From positions 1 to 5,482 of the forward strand of contig DOTA01000453.1 in the NCBI GenBank assembly GCA_003513015.1: a DNA stretch of 5,482 nucleotides. The letters run 5' to 3'. Under the pieces are notes generated by a model. That model made no database searches. It saw nothing but the letters and a program-made list of their open reading frames with translations, and was not told the DNA's origin. Source of the stretch: Chloroflexota bacterium (GTDB lineage: Bacteria; Chloroflexota; Anaerolineae; Anaerolineales; UBA11858). The position numbers and the translations under genes were made by a program. Shown here in pieces: positions 1-5,482 of this stretch (the stretch's first letter is position 1; each line of letters begins with the position of its first letter).

Positions 1-944
1 GTTTTCCCGTCCGGGCTAAAAGCCACGCTGTCAACCAGGCCTCCATGCTGCAAGGCAGGCCCGATCTGTTGACCAAAGTCAGTGGATTCTGGATCGACAT
101 CCCACAGGCGCACGGTGGCGTCCCGGCTCCCGGCAGAGGCCAGAATCTTTCCATCCGGGCTGAGGGAGATGTTGGGGGCATACCATTCATGGCCTTCTAG
201 AGTTGCCAACACTTCACCATAGGTTAAGGAATTCTCATCCACATCCCATACCATGAAGTTAAAGTTTTCATCCCCGCCAAAAAAGAGCTGTTTGCCATCC
301 AGACTGTAAGCCATGCCATTCGCACAGCAGGAAAAAGGCGTCCTCAACACCAATTGGGAAGTGCTTAGATCGTGCTGGTTGACCCGCCATAGAGTGACGG
401 CTTCACCAATCCCCCCAATCGCCAGGGTTGTGCCATCCGGACTGAAGACCTCGTTTAAATATACCCACATGTTGGTATTCATAATTGAGCCAAGTGACTG
501 GCCAAAGGTTGAGGAGTCTGGATCGGCATCCAAAAACTCAACCCGTTCGTCTTTGGTCACCGCCAGAATGGGATCGGTGGGGCTAAACGATACCCTGCTC
601 ATGCCCCAGATATACCCTTCTGTGATCTGGTCGACCAATAACTGCTGATTCGTCGGGGAAGCTGGATTCACATCCCAGATCAATACATGGTTGATATCCG
701 GCGGACTACCCGCCAAAACACGCCCATCGGCCGTGCTGGCAGCCAGTAATTGCCCATCTGGGCTGAAGGCCAAACCCTCGATAGGGGGCACTTTTTGTTT
801 CAGGGGTAGTTCCTCGGAGTTTCCGAAGGTGGGTGAATCCTCATCCATATCCCACAGCCGAACGGTACCATTCTCTGCGCCGGAGGCGATGGTCTTGCCA
901 TCCGGACTAAATACCAGGATTTCGATGCGGCTCTGATGGCCGTG
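1..944 (-). repeat. WD40 propeller-coding repeats (six blades plus the start of a seventh)
   Basis: This part of the large gene encodes degenerate repeats of about 40-50 residues, each carrying a variant of F-S-P-D-G-K followed by a strand ending in L-W-D. Blade 1 begins at residue 1181 (HGHQ). Blades 1 and 6 are canonical, with GTVRLWD and ATVRLWD. Blade 2 has an extra loop before LIWD. Blade 3 is degenerate, with SPTDP in place of SPDG and FLD in place of LWD. Blade 4 ends in LWR. Blade 5 has YSLDGK and carries a Cys-Cys pair. The seventh is cut by the window edge after SPDGK. Several blades are followed by an acidic linker of the form D-x-D-P-x-S-x-x-F-G-Q. WD40 propellers are protein-interaction platforms; topology suggests this one lies outside the membrane. 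How many blades follow cannot be seen. Confidence 0.93.
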
Positions 945-3900
945 GATCACCCGCAACAAGCGTGGATTGTTGGTGCCAACAGTGTACAAGGCGGTCCAGT
1001 TCTGCAAAGTATCGGCTTGGCGGTAGGCTTCTACACTGAGCAGAAAAGCCAGGTCGGGCTGCTTTTCCATCAGATTCAACGAAACCATACCCAATTCGTT
1101 GGCGCGTTCCAGGTGCAGGTTGTCTTGGGCGACGGCTTCTGCTGCAGCACGCTGCTGGGCTTGATCTTCGGCGAGGGCCTGCTGCGTTGCCCGAGCTGAC
1201 TCATTTTGTTCAGCGATGGCCTGTTGGGTAGCCCGGGCCGCGGCTTGCTCTTCGGCAATCGCCTGCTGCGTGGCGCGGGAATCGGCCAGCACCAGCGCTT
1301 CCCCCTGGGCGAAGGTGGCGGTGGCGGCATTCTCCTGGGCAATACTGCTCTGGTTGAAGGCTACGCCCGATAAGATGATAGCGATCAGTGCGGCCACGGC
1401 GAAGACCCCCACCAAAGCCCGCAGAAATCGCCGCGAGCGCTGTTCGAGTTGGGCTTCATGGGTCTGGCGTTGGGCTTCGGCAGTTTGGCGTGCTTCTCGC
1501 GCTTCCAAGCTTGCCGAGAGATAGGCCCGTTCATTGGTGGTCAGGGCCAGGTTGGTATCATCCAGCCATAGCGAGAACTGATCCAGGCGCGCCCCGCGCA
1601 GCAGGTAACCGGGGGTTTTTTCGGCAGCCAGCCACTCTTGGGTGGCTGCACCCAACAGGCGCTGCATGCGGATATCGCTGCGGCTCTCGTCCAGCCAGGC
1701 ACGCAGGCGCGGCCACTCGCGCAGCAGGGCCTCGTGGGCCACTTCCACGGTGGGGGCGCGCGTGGCAGGATCGTGGTCAAAGGTCAGCAGGCGGTGGCGG
1801 CCGTATTGTTCGATGACCGGTAGGAGGAGCGAAGGTTCCTGACCGATCACAGCCTCGATCTCGGCGCGTAAGACCCGCCGCCGGGTGTCTTCGATGCCTT
1901 CCCCGAGCGTGACCAGGCGCAGGAACATCTGGTGAGCGGCGCTTTGCTGCGCTGCGGTCAGGCGGCTGTAGATTTCCTCGGCCCGGCGGCCGAGCGCGCC
2001 TAACACACCGCCGCTGGCCTCGTAGGCGGAGAGAGTGAGTTGATCCTTCTCACGTTTTTCGAAAGTCTCGGTCAGGGCATACTGCAACAGGGGGAGCGCG
2101 CCGGGTTGATCACCAATATCTTGCACGATTCGTGTGAGCAGTGCTCCTTCTAACTTGGCCCCTACCCCCTCTGCCGGACCGCAAACGGCGCGCTCCAGTT
2201 CTTTGGGGGTCAAAGGCAGCACGACTTCGGTGGCACCGCGGACCAATTCACCAAATTCGCTGTACTCTAAGGGCCGGTCGTAGAAATCGGCCCGCAGGGT
2301 GATTAACAGGCGCAGCGGGCTATGAGGTTCGTACACAGCGGCGGAAAGCAATTCCAGGAAGTAGCTGCGTTCGCTTTCGGCCTCTACCAGGGTATACAAC
2401 TCCTCGAACTGGTCGATGACCAGCAAAACTTCGCTCTTGACACCGGGTAAAGCCCGGCGCAACAGGCGCAGCAGCCCACGCGGATCCGTGCTAAGTTGGG
2501 TCAATAGATCATCGGGGGTTTCGATGGCGATGCGCAAGAGGGCGTTTTCCAGTTCTTCCAGAGGGTGAGCGCCGGGGGTCATCTCGGCGACGAACCAGTT
2601 TTCCGAGCCGGTGATGGCACCTCGCCGGATGGTGGGGATCAGCCCGGCTTTGATCACGCTGGATTTGCCACTGCCGCTGGGTCCGACAACAGCCAGGAAA
2701 CGGGCCGGTTCAGCAATCTGAGACGCAGGGGAGAAGCGATCGAGCAAGCGCGCCACCAGTTCCTCACGCCCAAAGAAATCGAGAGCATCGGCTTCAGCGA
2801 AGGGATGCAGGCCTTTGTAAGGGTTGCGCGCGACGATCTTGATTTCGGCGACTTCGGGGAAGGTAGCACTTTCTGGGATCAGCGCCCTCCGAAACTCCTG
2901 AGCCAGGACCTCTACATTCGGGTAGCGCGCCGTGGGGTCTTTAGCGGTTGCCCGCTGAATGACGGCATCTACGGCTTCAGGCAGTTCCGGGCGCAAAGCC
3001 AGCACTGAAGGTAACGGTTCAGTGAGATGCTTTTGCACTAAGGCCTCCCCTTCGACTCCCGGGAAAGGGTATGCCCCGCAGAGCAACTCGAAGAGCACCA
3101 CGCCCAGGCTGTAGATATCAGCCAGAGGGGTGGGCGGCTGGCCGCGGGCGGCTTCGGGCGGGGAGTAGCCCAGTGAGCCGGGGGAACTGATGCTGCTGGT
3201 GTGCAGGTGTTGGCTGAGTTGGGCCAGCGGTCCGGTGAGGATGGCGATGCCGAAATCGGTCAGGTAGGCGTTGCCCTCGTCATCGAGCAGGATGTTGGCG
3301 GGCTTGATATCGCAGTGCACCACCCCCTGCTGGTGAGCCAGGGCCAGAGCAGTTCCGACCTGTTCGACCAATTTCACGGCGGACGCTGGTTTCCAGGGCC
3401 CTAGTTCCAAAGCACTTTGCAGGTTGCCGCCTTTGAGCCAGCGCATCACCAGGTAAGCGCCGCTGGGATCGCGCCAGTAGTCATAGAGCGGCACGATGTA
3501 GGGGTGTTCCAGGCGGGCGACCAGTTGGGCCTCGACTTCGAAACGCCGGATGAAATCAGGGTGGTTAGCGAACTGGGGCAGGATGACCTTGATGGCCACA
3601 TCCCGGCCGATGACGGGTTGGAAGGCGCGGTAAACCGCAGCAGCGTGGCCGGTGCCCAGATGCTCACGGATTTCATAACCGCGCAGCGCGCCTTCGGGCA
3701 GGGGGGTGGCCTGGCGGGTATCTTCGCCGCGGATGATTTCAAACAGCGCCGTGGTTTCGCGCGAGGGATGGGTGCCCAGTTCGATTTCCAGTTTCTGGGC
3801 ACACTGCTGGTAAACGCGCAGGGCTTCGGCGCGCTGGCCGGATTTGGAGAGCAGTTCCATCAACTGACGGTAGGCGATTTCCCGTAGGGGGTCAATCTGG

Positions 3901-4484
3901 AGCTGCTGCTCGGCATAACTGCGCGCCGAGTCATATTCCCCCTGCTGGATGCGGATTTCGCTCAGGGTTTCCAGCGCTTCAAGAGCCTGAGCGCGGTAAG
4001 CGGCGCGCCGGGCGGCCGCCCAATCTTCGAAAACGGTGCTGTCTTCCAGGTAGAAATTGCTCAGGAAATCGCCGGAATACAGTTCCACGGCCTGTTGCAA
4101 CTCCCGGGTGCAGGCTTCGCAGCCATACAGGTTGAGATGTTCGTGGGCCTGGAGGGCGGCCAGGTGGCGCTCGAACTCCTGCACATCCAGGTGGACCGCG
4201 GCCTGGGGATCGATTTGCACGGTATTGCGGTCGGCCAGCAATAGGGGCGAAATTGCCTGCCGCAGGGCATAGAGTACCTGCCGCAAATTGTGGCGCGCAG
4301 AGGCCTCCGGCATGCCTGGCCAGAGCAGGGTGAACAGGCTTTCGCGGCGCTGGGCAGTGCCTTTTTCTACGACCAGGTAAATTAGCAGGGCTTCAGCTTT
4401 GTGGGAAGAGAAAGCGGTGAGCGGTTCACCGTTTTGTTGAATGGTCAGTGCCCCCAGGGTGGTAAGCGTGAGTTGTGCGTCCAT
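1..4484 (-). CDS. Giant multidomain regulator: SARP/BTAD activator - Ser/Thr kinase - nSTAND NTPase - TM - WD40 (3' end outside window)
   Basis: The frame is open for 1494 codons from ATG at 4484 to the window edge. Domains in order: OmpR/SARP-type winged helix (about 1-95; R64, N66, R68 and R75 in the recognition region); BTAD helical domain (about 100-255); protein kinase (about 269-535; G277/G279 loop, K299, E318, H390-C391-D392, K394, N397, D410-F411-G412, P443-E444, R520); nSTAND NTPase starting at NPYKGL (554), with Walker A GPSGSGKSS (601-609), Walker B ending D691 then QFEE, and the family motif HEALLREW from H917; one membrane helix (about 1023-1043); 14-residue coiled-coil repeats (1070-1122); WD40 blades from 1181 to the edge. 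Arg-rich sequence (RSRRFLR) before the helix predicts a cytoplasmic N-terminus and an outside propeller. In the known Streptomyces AfsK/AfsR system a separate kinase phosphorylates a SARP-STAND protein; here both are on one chain. The ATG is the first usable start: an in-frame stop lies at 4532-4530, with no ATG, GTG or TTG between, and a good Shine-Dalgarno precedes it. The kinase has HCD in place of HRD. DNA targets and ligand are unknown. Confidence 0.96.
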   Translation of the reverse strand, partial: MDAQLTLTTLGALTIQQNGEPLTAFSSHKAEALLIYLVVEKGTAQRRESLFTLLWPGMPEASARHNLRQVLYALRQAISPLLLADRNTVQIDPQAAVHLDVQEFERHLAALQAHEHLNLYGCEACTRELQQAVELYSGDFLSNFYLEDSTVFEDWAAARRAAYRAQALEALETLSEIRIQQGEYDSARSYAEQQLQIDPLREIAYRQLMELLSKSGQRAEALRVYQQCAQKLEIELGTHPSRETTALFEIIRGEDTRQATPLPEGALRGYEIREHLGTGHAAAVYRAFQPVIGRDVAIKVILPQFANHPDFIRRFEVEAQLVARLEHPYIVPLYDYWRDPSGAYLVMRWLKGGNLQSALELGPWKPASAVKLVEQVGTALALAHQQGVVHCDIKPANILLDDEGNAYLTDFGIAILTGPLAQLSQHLHTSSISSPGSLGYSPPEAARGQPPTPLADIYSLGVVLFELLCGAYPFPGVEGEALVQKHLTEPLPSVLALRPELPEAVDAVIQRATAKDPTARYPNVEVLAQEFRRALIPESATFPEVAEIKIVARNPYKGLHPFAEADALDFFGREELVARLLDRFSPASQIAEPARFLAVVGPSGSGKSSVIKAGLIPTIRRGAITGSENWFVAEMTPGAHPLEELENALLRIAIETPDDLLTQLSTDPRGLLRLLRRALPGVKSEVLLVIDQFEELYTLVEAESERSYFLELLSAAVYEPHSPLRLLITLRADFYDRPLEYSEFGELVRGATEVVLPLTPKELERAVCGPAEGVGAKLEGALLTRIVQDIGDQPGALPLLQYALTETFEKREKDQLTLSAYEASGGVLGALGRRAEEIYSRLTAAQQSAAHQMFLRLVTLGEGIEDTRRRVLRAEIEAVIGQEPSLLLPVIEQYGRHRLLTFDHDPATRAPTVEVAHEALLREWPRLRAWLDESRSDIRMQRLLGAATQEWLAAEKTPGYLLRGARLDQFSLWLDDTNLALTTNERAYLSASLEAREARQTAEAQRQTHEAQLEQRSRRFLRALVGVFAVAALIAIILSGVAFNQSSIAQENAATATFAQGEALVLADSRATQQAIAEEQAAARATQQAIAEQNESARATQQALAEDQAQQRAAAEAVAQDNLHLERANELGMVSLNLMEKQPDLAFLLSVEAYRQADTLQNWTALYTVGTNNPRLLRVIHGHQSRIEILVFSPDGKTIASGAENGTVRLWDMDEDSPTFGNSEELPLKQKVPPIEGLAFSPDGQLLAASTADGRVLAGSPPDINHVLIWDVNPASPTNQQLLVDQITEGYIWGMSRVSFSPTDPILAVTKDERVEFLDADPDSSTFGQSLGSIMNTNMWVYLNEVFSPDGTTLAIGGIGEAVTLWRVNQHDLSTSQLVLRTPFSCCANGMAYSLDGKQLFFGGDENFNFMVWDVDENSLTYGEVLATLEGHEWYAPNISLSPDGKILASAGSRDATVRLWDVDPESTDFGQQIGPALQHGGLVDSVAFSPDGK
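1152..1277 (-). repeat. Three 42-bp tandem repeats encoding a 14-residue coiled-coil unit
   Basis: Residues 1070-1083, 1084-1097 and 1098-1111 of the large regulator repeat RATQQAIAEEQAAA, RATQQAIAEQNESA and RATQQALAEDQAQQ. A decayed fourth unit begins RAAAEAVAQDN. The repeat start codons lie exactly 42 bases apart (1277, 1235, 1193). Fourteen residues equal two heptads, so the segment should form a continuous helix or coiled coil between the membrane helix and the WD40 propeller. The DNA copies differ at synonymous and some non-synonymous positions, so the duplication is not recent. A stalk or signalling-helix role is inferred from position. Confidence 0.9.
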
Positions 4485-4490
4485 ACGGAA

Positions 4491-4497
4491 TCCCTCT
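4491..4497 (-). promoter_or_regulatory. Ribosome binding site of the regulator gene
   Basis: Read on the minus strand this is AGAGGGA, six bases before the ATG at 4484. It supports that start. A short inverted repeat, TCTGT-GAA-ACAGA on the plus strand (4495-4507), overlaps its upstream edge; a five-base stem this small may be chance. Confidence 0.75.
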
Positions 4498-4598
4498 GTG
4501 AAACAGAACAGAAAAAAGGAAATCTGATCTTAATCGGGAAGCGTAGCGGCTGTGTTGTCCCACCCTGGCAGAAAGTTCTACAGTAACGCTTGGGGATG

Positions 4599-4614
4599 CC
4601 ATCACGTGCGATGG
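4599..4614. promoter_or_regulatory. Palindrome CCATC-N6-GATGG with CACGTG inside, near the predicted regulator start point
   Basis: CCATC (4599-4603) and GATGG (4610-4614) are perfect inverted arms around six bases, and an overlapping CACGTG palindrome lies at 4603-4608. The site sits just downstream of the minus-strand TATAAT (4624-4619), where the transcription start should fall. A repressor bound here could block initiation of the regulator gene. This is a positional inference; no protein can be assigned. Confidence 0.4.
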
Positions 4615-4618
4615 TTCT

Positions 4619-4624
4619 ATTATA
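4619..4624 (-). promoter_or_regulatory. Putative -10 element (TATAAT) of the regulator gene
   Basis: The minus strand reads TATAAT, a perfect sigma-70-type -10 hexamer, in an A/T-rich patch. At the usual 17-base spacing the -35 position is GAAAGA (4647-4642), a poor match. The better TTGAGA (4651-4646) is 21 bases away, which is too far for ordinary use. A good -10 with a weak -35 is typical of activator-dependent promoters, and the TTGAC repeats begin immediately beyond. Transcription from here would give a leader of roughly 130 bases. Confidence 0.55.
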
Positions 4625-4652
4625 GCGCAGGTTTTGTGAAATCTTTCTCAAG

Positions 4653-4703
4653 ATTGACGCTTTATTGACGGAAGCGGTCAGCGGCTTGACGCTGATTTGA
4701 CCG
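4653..4703 (+). promoter_or_regulatory. Array of TTGAC(G/C) direct repeats on an 11-bp pitch; candidate SARP-binding site
   Basis: TTGACG occurs at 4654-4659, 4665-4670 and 4686-4691, and TTGACC at 4697-4702. Start-to-start distances are 11, 21 and 11 bases, so there are two pairs whose 19-base spans match at 14 positions. An inverted near-copy, GGTCAG (4676-4681), falls in the gap close to the same phase. SARP-family activators such as AfsR and ActII-ORF4 are known to bind short direct repeats about one helical turn apart, overlapping the -35 region of target promoters. The neighbouring gene encodes a SARP domain, so an operator for that protein is the leading explanation. Each copy also resembles a -35 box, so some may be promoter elements. 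Confidence 0.6.
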
Positions 4704-4728
4704 GCCCCTGATGCCCCTCACCCATACT
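4697..4728 (+). promoter_or_regulatory. Possible weak promoter of the lipoprotein gene
   Basis: The last repeat copy, TTGACC (4697-4702), could act as a -35. The nearest passable -10 is CATACT (4723-4728), which matches four of six consensus bases but lies 20 bases away, longer than optimal. No better -10 was found upstream of the gene. Over-long spacing and a poor -10 fit a promoter that needs an activator, but the assignment is tentative. Confidence 0.25.
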
Positions 4729-4755
4729 GTGAATATCGACATTCACGGTGTGAGG
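4716..4755 (+). promoter_or_regulatory. Nested inverted repeat overlapping the lipoprotein ribosome binding site
   Basis: The inner arms GTGAAT (4729-4734) and ATTCAC (4741-4746) are perfect inverted copies around six bases. The outer arms CCTCAC (4716-4721) and GTGAGG (4750-4755) are also perfect. The two sets have centres two bases apart, so the full stem would carry an asymmetric internal loop. The right outer arm contains most of the Shine-Dalgarno of the gene starting at 4762. In RNA the CCTCAC arm would act as an anti-Shine-Dalgarno. Alternatively the inner 18-bp palindrome is a DNA operator for a dimeric regulator; it does not have the CRP spacing. Confidence 0.5.
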
Positions 4756-4757
4756 TG
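4752..4757 (+). promoter_or_regulatory. Ribosome binding site of the lipoprotein gene
   Basis: GAGGTG lies four bases before the ATG at 4762, a strong Shine-Dalgarno with slightly short spacing. The in-frame TGA at 4756-4758 rules out any longer start. Its first four bases lie in the right arm of the upstream inverted repeat. Confidence 0.8.
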
Positions 4758-4761
4758 AACA

Positions 4762-5482
4762 ATGGCGAACAAAAATTTCACGCAAAACTGGTTGATCCCC
4801 CTACTGGCGCTGGCCTTGCTGGCTTGTTCATCCGGCGATGCCGAAGGCCAAAACCTGCTGGCTCCCCAAGTGGCGCAAGCCGCCGACACACCGGTCAGCC
4901 TGCGGGCGCAAACGGGCAACGAGATCGAGTTTCAGACCCAAAATGGGCTGGCGCAGTTTGGCCGGACCCCGGAAAGCAATCTTATCCCACAACTGACCTT
5001 GTATCGCAATGAATCTTTGACGGAAGTGGCCCAACGCACGCTGGAAATCCAGATCAATGGTGTTCAACTCCCTTCTCCGGGGGCCAGCGTTTCCCTGTGG
5101 GTGGAGACCCAAACCGGAGACCCGGATGCCACTTCAAATCAGGGTCAGCGCATCCCGGTTTGGTCTGAATCCTTGTGGGTGGCGGCCAATCCCGCGGGAA
5201 ACACGGTCATTTTCGCATACATCTTTGGCGAGACGATCCAGTTCAATGACACCCGCCTCCCCACCCCGACCGGTTATTTCCGCTATCAAATCTGCATCGA
5301 AACTGAGACTGGGGTGCTGTATACCTTTGAGCAGGATTACGCCTTTCTATTGGAAAATGAATGGTTGGCGCAATTGCCACGGGTGCCCGAAGAAACATCT
5401 GGCGCGGCACCCGATGAATTGGTAATCTATTACTCGGATATGACCCCTTTCCAAAAAGATACCCACGATCCAGAAACCTGGT
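4762..5482 (+). CDS. Secreted lipoprotein of unknown function (3' end outside window)
   Basis: The frame is open for 240 codons to the window edge. The N-terminus has a lipoprotein signal: a short polar start with K4, a hydrophobic stretch (residues 10-21, WLIPLLALALLA) and a lipobox LLAC with the acylated cysteine at C22, followed by SSGD. The mature protein should be anchored to the outer face of the cytoplasmic membrane. After a low-complexity linker (about 25-45), residues 45-205 look rich in beta strands, including ASVSLWVETQTGD, ESLWVAANPAG and a YFRYQICIETETG segment, suggestive of a beta-sandwich. From about 220 a new section begins, DELVIYYSDMTPFQKD, which may open a second domain. 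I do not recognise the family. An in-frame stop just upstream and a strong Shine-Dalgarno fix the start. The gene is divergent from the SARP-kinase regulator and shares a structured 277-base intergenic region with it, so it is a candidate target. The lipoprotein call is firm; any further function is not supported. Confidence 0.85.
   Translation, partial: MANKNFTQNWLIPLLALALLACSSGDAEGQNLLAPQVAQAADTPVSLRAQTGNEIEFQTQNGLAQFGRTPESNLIPQLTLYRNESLTEVAQRTLEIQINGVQLPSPGASVSLWVETQTGDPDATSNQGQRIPVWSESLWVAANPAGNTVIFAYIFGETIQFNDTRLPTPTGYFRYQICIETETGVLYTFEQDYAFLLENEWLAQLPRVPEETSGAAPDELVIYYSDMTPFQKDTHDPETW

Noticed and set aside
1152..1277. Direct repeats as a CRISPR or minisatellite
   Set aside because: The 42-bp units are contiguous, in frame and encode a coiled coil; there are no spacers.
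1388..1816. Plus-strand frame of 142 codons, Arg/Pro/Gly-rich
   Set aside because: Biased composition typical of a shadow frame; the minus strand here encodes the nSTAND C-terminus and membrane helix.
2565..3008. Plus-strand open frame of 147 codons opposite the kinase end and Walker A region
   Set aside because: Antisense shadow of the Walker A and kinase C-lobe coding, with no domain of its own.
3417..3887. Plus-strand open frame of 156 codons opposite the kinase and BTAD coding
   Set aside because: It lies wholly antisense to strongly recognisable kinase/BTAD coding, has no convincing ribosome site, and its product resembles no family; long antisense frames are expected in GC-rich coding DNA.
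4509..4535. Possible leader attenuator: T-rich run on the minus strand before the regulator start
   Set aside because: The six-T run is not preceded by a stable GC-rich stem, so no terminator is supported.
4401..4651. Small frames on both strands at the start of the regulator and in the intergenic region (4401-4586 plus, 4445-4651 minus)
   Set aside because: They overlap the well-supported regulator start, lack good ribosome sites, and cross the predicted promoter.
4728..4747. CRP-type site (TGTGA ... TCAC)
   Set aside because: The half-sites are ten bases apart rather than six, so the CRP geometry is not met.
4828..5425. Alternative frames within the lipoprotein gene (4828-5112 minus, 5057-5425 plus)
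   Set aside because: The frame from 4762 has a Shine-Dalgarno, signal peptide and lipobox, which the overlapping frames lack.

Overview
The window looks like chromosomal DNA of a moderately GC-rich bacterium, most probably a member of the Chloroflexota (Anaerolineae-like). The main reason is one very long minus-strand reading frame that joins a SARP/BTAD transcriptional activator, a serine/threonine kinase, an nSTAND-type NTPase, a membrane segment and a WD40 propeller. That combination is characteristic of large regulators in this phylum. The taxonomic call is an inference from architecture, not from a marker gene.

Layout: positions 1-4484 (minus strand) hold the 5' 1494 codons of this giant regulator, open without interruption and running off the left edge inside a WD40 blade. 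Positions 4485-4761 are a 277-base divergent intergenic region. Positions 4762-5482 (plus strand) hold the first 240 codons of a secreted lipoprotein of unknown function, running off the right edge. No RNA gene, insertion sequence, CRISPR array or terminator was seen. The many short frames overlapping the giant gene on either strand are shadows of its coding.

The intergenic region is unusually structured. Reading from the regulator side it holds: a Shine-Dalgarno for the regulator (4491-4497); a palindrome with CACGTG at its heart (4599-4614); a perfect TATAAT facing the regulator (4624 to 4619); four copies of TTGAC(G/C) in two pairs, each pair with 11-bp spacing (4654-4702); and a nested inverted repeat whose right arm contains the Shine-Dalgarno of the lipoprotein gene (4716-4755). 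Direct repeats on an 11-bp pitch are the known recognition geometry of SARP regulators, and the adjacent gene encodes a SARP. The simplest model is that the regulator controls its own promoter and/or the divergent lipoprotein gene.

Working hypothesis: the regulator is a one-polypeptide signal transducer. Its WD40 propeller lies outside the membrane, and its kinase, NTPase switch and DNA-binding domain lie inside. It would put on one chain what Streptomyces divides between the kinase AfsK and the SARP-STAND protein AfsR. The divergent lipoprotein would be exposed on the same side as the propeller and could be a target or partner. Architecture and repeats are read directly; the circuit is inference.
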